A stretch of DNA of 64,000 bases. It comes from an uncultured Bacilli bacterium. Lineage in GTDB: Bacteria; Bacillota_I; Bacilli_A; RFN20; CAG-826. How positions within the stretch are numbered: the stretch's first letter is position 1; each line of letters begins with the position of its first letter. This document shows, piece by piece, positions 25,605-34,485 of the stretch. The notes beneath the pieces are model-generated. The model worked only from the letters and a program-made list of their open reading frames with translations. It searched no databases and was not told the origin of the DNA. The stretch is from NCBI GenBank assembly GCA_934700895.1, contig CAKUXV010000004.1, positions 1 through 64,000 on the forward strand, in the 5' to 3' direction. Position numbers and translations under genes: made by a program.

Positions 25605-27152
25605 TTAGGCGTCGGAAAGGACTCTGGCCGCCGTTTCAAACGCTCTTAACGCGGCCTTCAGCAAGTCTTGGCCTTCCTTATCACGGGGCAATAACGCATA
25701 GATGCCCCTCCCGCCTGCGCTAATAGGCAAAGGGAGATAGCGGGAGCTCCCCATCGTAGAAAATCCGCTAACCAGGGCACGGCTAGAGGCAAAAAGCGGG
25801 TATCGTCTTCCCATTTCGAAGACACCGGAAAGCAAACTTTGTGCTAGGGAACGGGGCAGTATCTTGTGCAAATTGGCTAAATAGACCCCTCCGAAATAAG
25901 AGGGTCTGACGCTTCCAAGGAGCATCGGTTCCCGTTTGGACAAGAAATCGCCCATCATCTCCGCGGGAATCGCATAAGGAGAGAGACGGGAGAAGCTATT
26001 GGAAAGCAATTTACCGCCAAAATCATAGGGTTCTGTCAAAGAACATTCGGCCGCTTCTTGCTCGGTTAAGGACGTGGAAACGCAAGCAATGGCGTTACCA
26101 GCCCCCGACCAAGGATTCAGTTGTAATCCTAAATCCACACGAAAAGGAACGGAGGCGGCATTGGTTAATGGAGCGTTGCAATAGCCAAATTGAATACGAG
26201 TATCTCGTCCTTCTGGAGAAGGAACATTTTCTTCCACATAGAGTGGAGGAAGCGTAGACATGCCACCACGACCAAAATAATTCGTTTCAAAATCACGACC
26301 ATTGATTTCAACAAAAACACCTAAACGCGGCGCGGCATTTTTCAAGGGGACACGGCATTTAGCAGCGGTTTCAAGGCCAAGAGGCGTATTTCCGCCAGCA
26401 ACGACGACCTGCACCACTTTCACGCTTCTCCTTGTTCCATCCAAAAGGAAACTCACACCTTTTGGCCATCCGAGAAAACGATCAACAGAAAGGGCTTTTG
26501 CTCCATAAATGACACGTCCGCCACAATCCGTAATATATCGTTCCATCGTCCGGCAGAGAGAATTCACCTGGTCTTTGGAGACAAAGGAAAAACCTTCTTT
26601 TTTAACGGATTCGGGAAGTCCCAAAGAAACCAGGGCATTCAAGACAAATTGAGATTGACTTGTACGAATTTCTCTTTGTAAAAAACCTCCATGCAATGCG
26701 GAAAAACCACCGAAACCATAGGAGGGATTCGAAGCGGGTTCAAAAATCTGCTTTTCTCTAAAATCGCGGCAACTCTTTTCTCGATTCGCAGCATTGCCGC
26801 CTTGTTCCAAAACAATCACTTCAGCGCCATGCTTAGCCAATAAATAAGCGCAAAAAAGCCCAGAAAAACCTGCGCCTATTACACAAATAGCCCCTTTGCC
26901 GTGAAAGGAGGGGAATTGAAAAGGAGCCATTTCCTCAAAGAAATGAATTTGAGTATTGCGAACAAAAGAAAAGGTATCAACTGCGCAGTCATAGAAAACG
27001 CAAAGGCGGTTATCCACTAGCCGCGCACGCCGATTCACCCATTCAAAGCGGAAGGAATTGGACGGAATTCGCAACCGATTGGCAATTTGATTCCTAATTT
27101 GAGCTTCCCCTTGATTCGGAAGAAGCATAATGTCCCCTACAAAATACCTCAT
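25605..27152 (-). CDS. FAD-dependent dehydrogenase with N-terminal substrate-like domain
   Basis: 515 residues. After about 95 residues of a separate N-terminal domain comes a dinucleotide-binding fold with GAICVIGAGFSGLFCAYLL, then a large FAD-dependent dehydrogenase region resembling the COG2509 group. Conserved pieces include GGFSALHGGFL and a late GRGIYALLP that closes the FAD site. No signal peptide. Its ATG overlaps the stop of the previous gene by 4 nt and the GAGGGG site is inside that gene, so the two flavoproteins are coupled. Substrate unknown. Confidence 0.7.
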   Translation of the reverse strand: MRYFVGDIMLLPNQGEAQIRNQIANRLRIPSNSFRFEWVNRRARLVDNRLCVFYDCAVDTFSFVRNTQIHFFEEMAPFQFPSFHGKGAICVIGAGFSGLFCAYLLAKHGAEVIVLEQGGNAANREKSCRDFREKQIFEPASNPSYGFGGFSALHGGFLQREIRTSQSQFVLNALVSLGLPESVKKEGFSFVSKDQVNSLCRTMERYITDCGGRVIYGAKALSVDRFLGWPKGVSFLLDGTRRSVKVVQVVVAGGNTPLGLETAAKCRVPLKNAAPRLGVFVEINGRDFETNYFGRGGMSTLPPLYVEENVPSPEGRDTRIQFGYCNAPLTNAASVPFRVDLGLQLNPWSGAGNAIACVSTSLTEQEAAECSLTEPYDFGGKLLSNSFSRLSPYAIPAEMMGDFLSKREPMLLGSVRPSYFGGVYLANLHKILPRSLAQSLLSGVFEMGRRYPLFASSRALVSGFSTMGSSRYLPLPISAGGRGIYALLPRDKEGQDLLKAALRAFETAARVLSDA

Positions 27153-28300
27153 AACACCCCTCTAGCAGCCAAAATTCCAGATACGGCAGCCCATAACAAA
27201 TTATATCCTCCGCAATAGCCGGTAACATCCAAACATTCGCCCGCAAAGGAAACTCGCGCTTCTTTTTTGGATCGAAATGTTGCTTCGTCTACTTCATCCA
27301 AAGCGATGCCGCCCAAACTAACCTGGCTATCTTCGAATCCGTAATTCTCCTGATAATGGAAGACCAAGTCCTTCGCTCTTTTTGCTAGCGTCGCAGGATC
27401 GCTGCACCCATTAAAAGACAAATAACGGCATAGAGCTTCCGTCAAATATCCATCGAGATAAAAGGAACGTTTTTTAGAAGATTCCACCCAGCAGGAAGTC
27501 AGTTGTTCCAGCGAATAATCTGGGAATAAATCCAAGTGAATTTCTGTTCCCTTTCGGGCGTGGTTTATCGACAAAAACAAAGAGGCGTTAAAAATAGCGA
27601 TTCCTGATAAACCATCTTTTTTCCAAAGAATTTCCCCTCGCTCGGAAAAAGGCGATCCCGCCGCGTCGATTCGAATGAAAGCATCGTGGCGTACCCCGGC
27701 AAGGGATTTTGTGCGCTCAATGGTACGAATCGGGCATAAAGCTGGAGAAAAAGGGCGTGACACATAGTGGTGTTTTTCAAAAACGCTAGCCGTTGACCCG
27801 TCTGTCCCAAGATTTTTTCCGGACGCTCCGCCCGTGCAAAAAATAACATGGTCGAGGCTTTCTTTGCCGCCCGAAGTTATCAACTCCACCTTATTCGAAA
27901 GGACGCGGTAATCAAGGAGCCGTTCCGAGCAACGTACCTTAACGCCTTTTTCTTGGAGCAACTCTTCCAAGTAATGGACCAATGACGAAGCGCTGTAGGT
28001 GAGGGGATAGGCCAATTCGTCGCGATACAGTAAAGGAACACCCAATAATTGCCATTTTTTCTCCATATCCCGAGGAGAAAACCGTGCAAAAACCCCGCGG
28101 ATGAAATCAGGGCAATTGTAAAAAGAAGGGGAAGCATCGCGGTGTAATAAATTGCAATGGCCGTTACCTGTCGCATAAATCTTTTTCGCCAACCTATCGT
28201 TTTGTTCGAAAATAACAACCTCCGCACAGGGGTCTATCGTCTTCATTTCAATGCCAGCAATAATGCCAGACAAACTTCCGCCTACAATGCCTACACGCAT
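27149..28300 (-). CDS. NAD(P)/FAD-dependent oxidoreductase, HI0933/BaiN-like family
   Basis: 383 residues. It starts with a Rossmann motif MRVGIVGGSLSGIIAG and carries the family motif KKIYATGNGHCNLLH at about 40-54 and GGYNLLWAAVSGILAARG at the end. Members are flavoproteins of mostly unknown function; BaiN from bile-acid bacteria belongs here. It is coupled by a 4-nt overlap to a second flavoprotein. The mRNA appears leaderless: TACAAT ends 7 nt before the ATG and there is no Shine-Dalgarno. Confidence 0.8.
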   Translation of the reverse strand: MRVGIVGGSLSGIIAGIEMKTIDPCAEVVIFEQNDRLAKKIYATGNGHCNLLHRDASPSFYNCPDFIRGVFARFSPRDMEKKWQLLGVPLLYRDELAYPLTYSASSLVHYLEELLQEKGVKVRCSERLLDYRVLSNKVELITSGGKESLDHVIFCTGGASGKNLGTDGSTASVFEKHHYVSRPFSPALCPIRTIERTKSLAGVRHDAFIRIDAAGSPFSERGEILWKKDGLSGIAIFNASLFLSINHARKGTEIHLDLFPDYSLEQLTSCWVESSKKRSFYLDGYLTEALCRYLSFNGCSDPATLAKRAKDLVFHYQENYGFEDSQVSLGGIALDEVDEATFRSKKEARVSFAGECLDVTGYCGGYNLLWAAVSGILAARGVL

Positions 28301-28307
28301 ATTTAAT

Positions 28308-28335
28308 ATTGTAAAAGAGGCTTCACGAATTTGAA
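28308..28335 (-). promoter_or_regulatory. Promoter of the flavoprotein pair, embedded in the glnA terminator
   Basis: -10 TACAAT (28308-28313) and -35 TTCAAA (28330-28335), 16 nt apart. The -35 lies in the loop and stem of the upstream terminator hairpin and the -10 follows its T run. Same TTCAAA-16-TAnAAT pattern as at 22585-22612. Confidence 0.6.
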
Positions 28336-28342
28336 GCCTCTT
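28314..28342 (-). terminator. Intrinsic terminator of glnA
   Basis: AAGAGGCTTCA (28315-28325) and TGAAGCCTCTT (28332-28342) form a perfect 11-bp stem with a 6-nt loop 15 nt past the glnA stop. The minus-strand T run is short because it runs into the TACAAT box of the next gene. The plus strand also has a T run, so it could work both ways. Confidence 0.8.
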
Positions 28343-28357
28343 CCCTTTTTTTGTTTT

Positions 28358-29701
28358 TTATCGATCTAAATAATGGGAAATTTCCCAGTCCGAGACATAA
28401 CTACGATATTGGTCCCATTCTAAACGCTTTGCTTCGAGGTACTTATTGTAAGTATGATCTCCAAGCATTTGGTAAATCAGCGGATCGCGCGTCATCTCTT
28501 TGACTGCGTCCTTGAGATTTTCGGGCAAATTCGGAATTCCCTGTGCTTCTCTTTGTTCGCGAGTTAGGGAGAAAATGTTGTCGTATACCGGCGGAACCAG
28601 TTCTTCTTCTTTGATGTTTTTAAGCCCATCTACTCCTGCGGCCAAAATCGCAGCCAGCGCCAAATAAGGATTGGCTGTGGCGTCGACATTACGAAGTTCG
28701 GTTCTTGTGCCTTTCCCGCGGCTTGCAGGAATACGAATCATGGCCGAACGGTTCGCATCGCTCCAGCAAACATAGCAAGGGGCTTCGTAACCAGGAATCA
28801 AACGCTTGTAGGAATTAACACTAGGGTTCGTCAAAGCAGCGAGAGAGCGGGCATGTTTAATGATGCCACTAATCCATTTACGGCAAAGAAGCGATAGTTT
28901 CATCGGATCGTTTGGATCATAGAAGAGGTTCACGCCTTCCGCATCCGAAAGAGAGCAGTTCGTATGCATTCCGGATCCGTTGATCCCCGCAATGGGCTTA
29001 GGCATAAAGGTAGCTAAATAGCCGTGTTTCCTAGCGATGAATTTAACAACTTGTTTGAAAGTTTGGACGTTATCGCAAGCCTCTAAAACGTGGGCAAAAC
29101 GGAAATTAATTTCTTCTTGCCCCGGGGCAACCTCATGATGGGCGGTTTGGATGACGAAACCGAGTCGTTCCAACTCCATCGCGATATCGCGCCGCACATA
29201 TTCAGCACCATCTATCGGAGACAAATCAAAATAAGACCCCTTGTCCACCGGGTTGAGAGTGGGGCATCCTTTTTCATCCAGTTTGAACAAGAAAAATTCG
29301 GGTTCGAAGCCTACGTCTAAGGCCGAAATGCCCATGTCATTAAGCGCTTTGATTTGACGTTTCAAAATAAAACGCGGATCCCCCACAAACGGTTTTCCAT
29401 AGGAAGTGTAAACATCGCAAATCAAACGAGCGACCTTTCCATACGTTGAATCTTCAAAATCAAGAATCATCCACGTATCCAAGTCGGGCCGGAGGAACAT
29501 ATCGGCTTCTTTAATTCGGACGAAACCCTCGATCGACGAGCCATCAAACATAATTTTGTTATCCAAGGCATCGTCCAGTTGGGCAACCGAAATTTCTACG
29601 GCTTTGATAGACCCTAGAATGTCCGTAAATTGGAGCCGTACGTAGCCAACCTTCTCCTCTTTTGCCATTTTTAGGATATCGGCTTTGCTGTATTTTCTCA
29701 T
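28358..29701 (-). CDS. glnA: Glutamine synthetase, type I
   Basis: Makes glutamine from glutamate, ammonia and ATP. 447 residues, about the Bacillus length. Motifs include FDGSSIEGFVRI (substrate loop), EPEFFLF, NFRFAHVLEACDNVQ, GINGSGMHTNCSLS and the ATP-site SYKRLIPGYEAPCYVCWS. It lacks the adenylylation-loop sequence of the beta type and fits the alpha type. GAAAGGA lies 8 nt before the ATG. No glnR is next to it. Confidence 0.97.
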   Translation of the reverse strand: MRKYSKADILKMAKEEKVGYVRLQFTDILGSIKAVEISVAQLDDALDNKIMFDGSSIEGFVRIKEADMFLRPDLDTWMILDFEDSTYGKVARLICDVYTSYGKPFVGDPRFILKRQIKALNDMGISALDVGFEPEFFLFKLDEKGCPTLNPVDKGSYFDLSPIDGAEYVRRDIAMELERLGFVIQTAHHEVAPGQEEINFRFAHVLEACDNVQTFKQVVKFIARKHGYLATFMPKPIAGINGSGMHTNCSLSDAEGVNLFYDPNDPMKLSLLCRKWISGIIKHARSLAALTNPSVNSYKRLIPGYEAPCYVCWSDANRSAMIRIPASRGKGTRTELRNVDATANPYLALAAILAAGVDGLKNIKEEELVPPVYDNIFSLTREQREAQGIPNLPENLKDAVKEMTRDPLIYQMLGDHTYNKYLEAKRLEWDQYRSYVSDWEISHYLDR

Positions 29702-29734
29702 AATTGGTGTCCTTTCACCTAAATGAACGCAAAA

Positions 29735-29762
29735 ATTATGGATTTTTAAGAATTCATGTCAA
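29735..29762 (-). promoter_or_regulatory. glnA promoter
   Basis: Minus-strand -35 TTGACA (29757-29762) and -10 CATAAT (29735-29740), spacer 16. The leader is about 28 nt and carries a Shine-Dalgarno. I did not find a convincing GlnR box. Confidence 0.65.
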
Positions 29763-29942
29763 TACCGTTGTCGAAAAAAATTTACTTTCTCAATTTTATC
29801 GTACCTTTTTAGAGACAGCCAATAGCATTCTTACTCCTTTTCTAAGAATTTACCTTGGAAATCGTTCGATTAAGGTGACGCTTTTTCGGCTCTCCTGAAA
29901 ATAGGAGGAAAACCAAAGAATTCATTAGAGTTCATCGGAATA

Positions 29943-29971
29943 TTTACCTTCTAGCCCTGAAAGGGCATAAT
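29943..29971 (+). promoter_or_regulatory. Promoter with palindrome before the 198-residue orphan gene
   Basis: -35 TTTACC (29943-29948), 17-nt spacer, -10 CATAAT (29966-29971), 8 nt before the ATG. GCCCT-GAA-AGGGC (29954-29966) is a perfect palindrome filling the spacer and touching the -10, a position suited to an operator. Confidence 0.5.
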
Positions 29972-29979
29972 AGGTCAAT

Positions 29980-30576
29980 ATGAACGAAAGAGAAGGCCTC
30001 GTCTACTGCATTTCTCAAATGGAAATGCTCCACCTCAAGCTCCATCACCTTTATTTACAATTGAACCCCGAAGAGCAAAAAAAGGCTTTCCCCAATGGTT
30101 TCTTAACTTTTCAGAATCATTTCGATGAGTTGTTGCAGTTCAACCTGGCAAACATCTCGTCTCAATTCGGTCATTTCAATCTAGAAGAGCGTTTTCTTCT
30201 AGCGGGCATCGCTAACATGTCCGTGGATTTAACCGCGGACCTTAATCGTCACTTAGCCAAAAGAAATTTTCCCATCGAAATTCATTGGACTGCACAGCAA
30301 AAAATCCTCAATGACAAATTAGAGCAGATGAAAGAGGCCATTCAAGAACCTATTTCCATGCTGCGCAACGAAGTCCAAAAAGGAATTGATTCATTGCCAT
30401 TCAACCAAAAGGATTTCTCCGATTATGCAGAGGGCATTTTATTGATTTCAGATAAACTAATGGCGCTAAGCAACGATCGGAATGAAGAAAATTGCAATAT
30501 TGCCGCCGATGTTATGCGCCATGAATTCATCGATCCTCTTTTTAGCGGTAACCGTTTTATTCTCGCCATTTGTTAA
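29980..30576 (+). CDS. Hypothetical helical protein
   Basis: 198 residues with no recognised domain, no signal peptide and no membrane segment. The sequence is rich in Leu, Gln, Asn and Glu and looks mostly helical, with a likely coiled-coil stretch near residues 105-135. Single plus-strand gene converging on the GH37-like gene. The -10 box is 8 nt before the ATG and there is no Shine-Dalgarno. A promoter palindrome suggests specific control. Confidence 0.6.
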   Translation: MNEREGLVYCISQMEMLHLKLHHLYLQLNPEEQKKAFPNGFLTFQNHFDELLQFNLANISSQFGHFNLEERFLLAGIANMSVDLTADLNRHLAKRNFPIEIHWTAQQKILNDKLEQMKEAIQEPISMLRNEVQKGIDSLPFNQKDFSDYAEGILLISDKLMALSNDRNEENCNIAADVMRHEFIDPLFSGNRFILAIC

Positions 30577-30636
30577 TCTTACAACGAAAAAACGTGGCGA
30601 TAACACCTATACGTCCCGCTTCTTTTTTGGCAAACG

Positions 30637-31890
30637 CTATTTTATTTTCAAGTCTTCGGCGATGGCAGAAAATGTCCCTGCCGTCCAACCCATCATTTCG
30701 TTGGCGGGATATTCTTTTTTCTTTGCCCTGCCCCCTTGCAAAGGGTCGTATGTTTCCCACAGTTTTCCCGTATTCAGGAAACATTGTGAAACGTTGCGAA
30801 GCCACCTTTCGCCCACTTCTTTTGCTTCACGATCCATACCGATGGACCGAAGGCCCCAGTAGACCAAATAATTGTCATAAGGCCAAGAATAAGGATAAGC
30901 GGCTTGATAAGCGATGGTTTCAGTGGGGTCTTTTTGAGTGGAAACCACCCCAAAGGGATAAAGCAAACGTTCCAATGCTTTTTTGGCGGCTTCTTGATTA
31001 TTGGAAAGACCCGTAATAAAGGGCATGAACTGGCCGGTAAAACAAAAATCAGGGCGCAGTACACAACCGCGGTCAAAATCATAATCGTAATAGAGGCCGT
31101 CTTCCGCGAGCATCCAGCGATCCATTTTTTGTTTCCTGCTTTGGGCATTAGCAAGGAAGCGGCCCCGTTCTTCGGGTTCAAATTGTTCTGCTAAAGTGGC
31201 CAAATCCAGTTCCATTCCATACAAATTGGCGTTTAAGTCGACGGGATTCACATAAATACCCCGATTCAAGAAACGCGGGGTGAAATCCAGGCCGGCTTCT
31301 GCATCCGCAACATAACATTCACCTAAATGGGCCATTTCTTCCTCGCCTTTATCTACGGGGAGACCAAGCCTTTCCAATGCAACGTAACGATAGTAGTCCA
31401 CCAATTCTTCTTGGGGCAATGGGTTATGAAAATGACGGTTTAATCCATTGGGCGCTATCCGCTTGTTCATCCAAAAATCGTATTCTCTTTTTAGGGCAAT
31501 ATACGCCTTTTGAAGCCACTCCGGATTTGACTCTGCACGAGCAAGATCCATAACCATAAAATGGAGATAAGGCGGCTGGGAACACCACCGAATCAAATTG
31601 GCGTTATAAGCATTAGGTACAAAGCCTAGCTTTTCTAGAGTATAAATCAAATTATCGACGTTCCATTTAGCCAAATCGAAATGTCCATCCGCTATCATTC
31701 CTCGGTTGGTATAAAACGTGTCCCAATAAAACAACGAATGAAAATCCCCAGCAATGCAAGGCGGGACAAACGGGTAAGGCAAGCGAAACCCGTCATCTGG
31801 TTCGTTTTCCGGTTTATGAACGGCCGCCTCCCAGCGGGAAGAAATATAGGCTCTTGTTTGAGCAATCGCTTCGACTTCTTTTGGATTCAT
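30637..31890 (-). CDS. GH37-like (trehalase superfamily) glycosidase, cytosolic
   Basis: 417 residues, an (alpha/alpha)6-barrel type enzyme. Motifs resemble trehalase and related inverting glycosidases: FYWDTFYTNRGM (about 53-64), NRHFHNP, YPYSWPYDNYLVYWGL and GWTAGTFSAI near the end. No signal peptide, so it acts inside the cell on imported sugar. It lies 9 nt after the GH106-like gene with GAGGA before the ATG; the two form an operon. True trehalase activity is not shown. Another alpha-glycoside is equally possible. Confidence 0.65.
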   Translation of the reverse strand: MNPKEVEAIAQTRAYISSRWEAAVHKPENEPDDGFRLPYPFVPPCIAGDFHSLFYWDTFYTNRGMIADGHFDLAKWNVDNLIYTLEKLGFVPNAYNANLIRWCSQPPYLHFMVMDLARAESNPEWLQKAYIALKREYDFWMNKRIAPNGLNRHFHNPLPQEELVDYYRYVALERLGLPVDKGEEEMAHLGECYVADAEAGLDFTPRFLNRGIYVNPVDLNANLYGMELDLATLAEQFEPEERGRFLANAQSRKQKMDRWMLAEDGLYYDYDFDRGCVLRPDFCFTGQFMPFITGLSNNQEAAKKALERLLYPFGVVSTQKDPTETIAYQAAYPYSWPYDNYLVYWGLRSIGMDREAKEVGERWLRNVSQCFLNTGKLWETYDPLQGGRAKKKEYPANEMMGWTAGTFSAIAEDLKIK

Positions 31891-31899
31891 GAAAATTCC

Positions 31900-34290
31900 T
31901 CACTCTTCGTCGGCGATAGCTAAATGCACTTCGCCTCTTAGACCGGCATCCGAATCCGTTCCCTCGATTTTGTTAGCTAAAACATTTTGGATACGAACAT
32001 GGATTTCATTGCGTCCAGAATTAAGCGTACTCGTTAAATCGAAGTCATAGGGAGCCCATAAGCGCGCTCCCGCGTCTTTCCCGTTACACCGAACCCATGC
32101 AAAATCATGAACTTTTTCTAGACGCAGCATGGCTTTATAAGGGCATTCGTTCCCTTCAAAGGAATAAAAGAGATCAACGGTTCCGTCGAAATGAGCGATT
32201 CCGTTTTCATGGGCAGAGGTCGATTTTTCTTCTTTTCCGTTAAAGAGAGACTTTTCGCACTTTAAAACCGTCGAGTTCCACTTCAAAGCCTTCTTGGGAG
32301 TTTCGTTTCCAGGCCGCAAGACCAACACCATGGATTCTTTCGGGGCAAAGGTGATGCGTTCCTGGCGTTCTTCTCCAACTTTTAAAAGCACACACGTCTC
32401 CCCTGTTTCGCAGTTCCATCGTTCCACTTGTAACCCCTTTGGAACCAAAAGTCCAACCGTGGAAGGAACGTCCAATGTATTCAGAAGAAACCGAATAAGA
32501 ACCTCTCCGTCCTTCCTGCCATAGCAATAAACACCGCGTCCAACGACTTCTAAGGATAACTTTTTGGCCAAATAACGGACAGCATCCGTTTCTTCGTAAT
32601 AGGTGAAAGAAACCATTCCGGAGGTAAAGCCTTTGTCCTTACCCATTTTCATCACGATGCCGGATTCGGCAAAACGCTGGACTTGTAGAGCTGCCTCACT
32701 AGAAGGGAGACAAGGTAAAATCAAAGCTTCATAGCCGTGATTTTTAATCACAAGTCTCGTTTCTTCCACCCGAGATTCGGACAGTTGTCCTTCGGTGACA
32801 AAATCAAAATCGATCCCTTTATCCAGAAGGGCACCTGTGAGGGAAGAAAGACATTCATCCATCAAACGAACGTCATAATGATTTAAAGGCGCAAAAAGTT
32901 CAGCGGCCTTTTTAGCCGGATAATAAACGGCGATTTTGGCATCCCTTTCGCCCTGGCTTAAAACATAAGACAGGCGAGATACATAGTTCGCGAACTGATG
33001 ATATTCCTTCCAGTAGGGGTTTTGAATGAATTGAGAGGGGGGCGATTCTAATGCGCGGTAGCCTTCCGTTGAATAGAAGAATGCGTGGGGCACAAGCATA
33101 TTGACACCTTGAACAAATTGAAGATCGACGCGTTCTTTCATTTCTTGCGGAGTTAAAGCCCATGAAAAACACCCAAAGGTCTCGGAAAAACAACGGGGTT
33201 TGTTCGAGAAATGAGCCACGCTGGAGGCTAATTTTTCGGTAACGCGGGGAAATGTGCGGTCGATGCAATCGATACCGGAATAATCAAGAGCATCCATCAC
33301 ATCGAAGAAATTGCCTTCCATTTGGACAAGATCCTCCAGTTTTTCCTCCCGGTGCAAATGGCCGATATGGAGCAAGCCATCCGCGTGCAAAAAAGAAGAA
33401 ATCACGTCGAAATAGGATTCGCGGTAAAACCGTACAAGTGCTTCGTAATAGTCTTTTCTCGTCTTGGGGCTAATTTCCATGTTTTGCCATAGCCCACATA
33501 GATGAGGACGAATATCGTAACCGTAAACCTTTTCAAACCGCTCCGCAAAATCAGAGGTCCAGGCAATCGTATTTAAATTACGGTCTTGATCAAGGTAATT
33601 TTGATAAAAACCAGGCTCATCCGTGAAAAAGCCTTTGATTACGTTTCCCCAATATTCCTGCAAGCGTTTTTTATATTCCTCGTGCGTCACGGAAAGGAAT
33701 GCCTGCGTGGCTTTGGGATTCAGCAAATCCACGTAGGGCTTATCCGAATAAGCGGGGCGGTGGTCGCACTTCTCCATGCGAAAAACAAAGACTTCCCAAC
33801 TTAACGTTTCCGAATGCCAAGGTTCTTTCCCGTTCCGTCCACAATCCGTGATATCGACAAATTCGCGATCCTGGTAAACCGCGGTCACTTCCACGATCTT
33901 AGAATGGGCTCGATTTTGAACTACGACCGGCTTTCCTAGAACGGGATAGATTTTTTCTACGCTCAAGCACCAAGCACAGAAATCAGGATTCGCGTCCACA
34001 ACGCGACCGCCCGCATATCCACTCGGCCAATTATCTTCATCGTAAATCCACAAACGCATCCCAAGTCGCTTTGCCGTTTTGCAGGATAAGCGAACTCGTT
34101 CAAACCAAGCATCGGATAGATAAGAAATCGTCAGGCCTTTTCTTGCATGGATAATCGCTTCATTCACGCCCTGTTCCTTCATTTGCTCCAATTGATAAAC
34201 AATTTGTTCTTCGTCCATTTCACCGTTCCAAAACCAAAAAGGAACGGGTCCATATTCGGAAGAAGGATAAAGGAATGCATTTTCGTTCAT
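31900..34290 (-). CDS. GH106-like glycosidase (alpha-L-rhamnosidase-type), cytosolic
   Basis: 796 residues. The N-terminal PVPFWFWNGEM, IHARKGLTISYLS and YDEDNWPSGYAGGRVV are typical of a Firmicutes group allied to family GH106. Then follow a barrel-type catalytic region (to about 480), a flavodoxin-like or GATase-like region (about 500-580), and a C-terminal jelly-roll resembling GH2 sugar-binding domains (about 690-790). No signal peptide. It heads the operon with the GH37-like gene and is divergent from the AraC regulator. Rhamnoside specificity is inferred from family only. Confidence 0.6.
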   Translation of the reverse strand: MNENAFLYPSSEYGPVPFWFWNGEMDEEQIVYQLEQMKEQGVNEAIIHARKGLTISYLSDAWFERVRLSCKTAKRLGMRLWIYDEDNWPSGYAGGRVVDANPDFCAWCLSVEKIYPVLGKPVVVQNRAHSKIVEVTAVYQDREFVDITDCGRNGKEPWHSETLSWEVFVFRMEKCDHRPAYSDKPYVDLLNPKATQAFLSVTHEEYKKRLQEYWGNVIKGFFTDEPGFYQNYLDQDRNLNTIAWTSDFAERFEKVYGYDIRPHLCGLWQNMEISPKTRKDYYEALVRFYRESYFDVISSFLHADGLLHIGHLHREEKLEDLVQMEGNFFDVMDALDYSGIDCIDRTFPRVTEKLASSVAHFSNKPRCFSETFGCFSWALTPQEMKERVDLQFVQGVNMLVPHAFFYSTEGYRALESPPSQFIQNPYWKEYHQFANYVSRLSYVLSQGERDAKIAVYYPAKKAAELFAPLNHYDVRLMDECLSSLTGALLDKGIDFDFVTEGQLSESRVEETRLVIKNHGYEALILPCLPSSEAALQVQRFAESGIVMKMGKDKGFTSGMVSFTYYEETDAVRYLAKKLSLEVVGRGVYCYGRKDGEVLIRFLLNTLDVPSTVGLLVPKGLQVERWNCETGETCVLLKVGEERQERITFAPKESMVLVLRPGNETPKKALKWNSTVLKCEKSLFNGKEEKSTSAHENGIAHFDGTVDLFYSFEGNECPYKAMLRLEKVHDFAWVRCNGKDAGARLWAPYDFDLTSTLNSGRNEIHVRIQNVLANKIEGTDSDAGLRGEVHLAIADEE

Positions 34291-34341
34291 TGGAATTACC
34301 TATTCGATAGCGAAATTCACGATGCGTAAATTTTCCCCATT

Positions 34342-34347
34342 ATTATA
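34342..34347 (-). promoter_or_regulatory. -10 element of the GH106/GH37 operon
   Basis: Perfect TATAAT on the minus strand, about 51 nt before the ATG at 34290. The -35 region is poor, which fits a promoter that needs an activator such as the adjacent AraC protein. Confidence 0.45.
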
Positions 34348-34402
34348 GAACGCTCCCGAGTTTGCTTTTCATTTTTTCATGACGCAAAACTGCTATTTTT
34401 AA

Positions 34403-34419
34403 TACCTTTTAAAAAGGTA
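34403..34419. repeat. Perfect palindrome between the divergent AraC and GH106 genes
   Basis: TACCTTTT and AAAAGGTA flank a single A, giving an 8-bp inverted repeat in the 195-nt divergent region. It could be an operator or a small hairpin in front of the AraC gene. Confidence 0.4.
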
Positions 34420-34485
34420 AGGGCTTTCTTTGCCTTTTTTTATGTCTTTTTTTCTATAGGAGTCTATCATTGATTAGGTAAGAAT

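Noticed and set aside
29702..29800. GlnR box at glnA
   Set aside because: Best candidate near 29757 does not keep the second half-site TnACA at the right distance.
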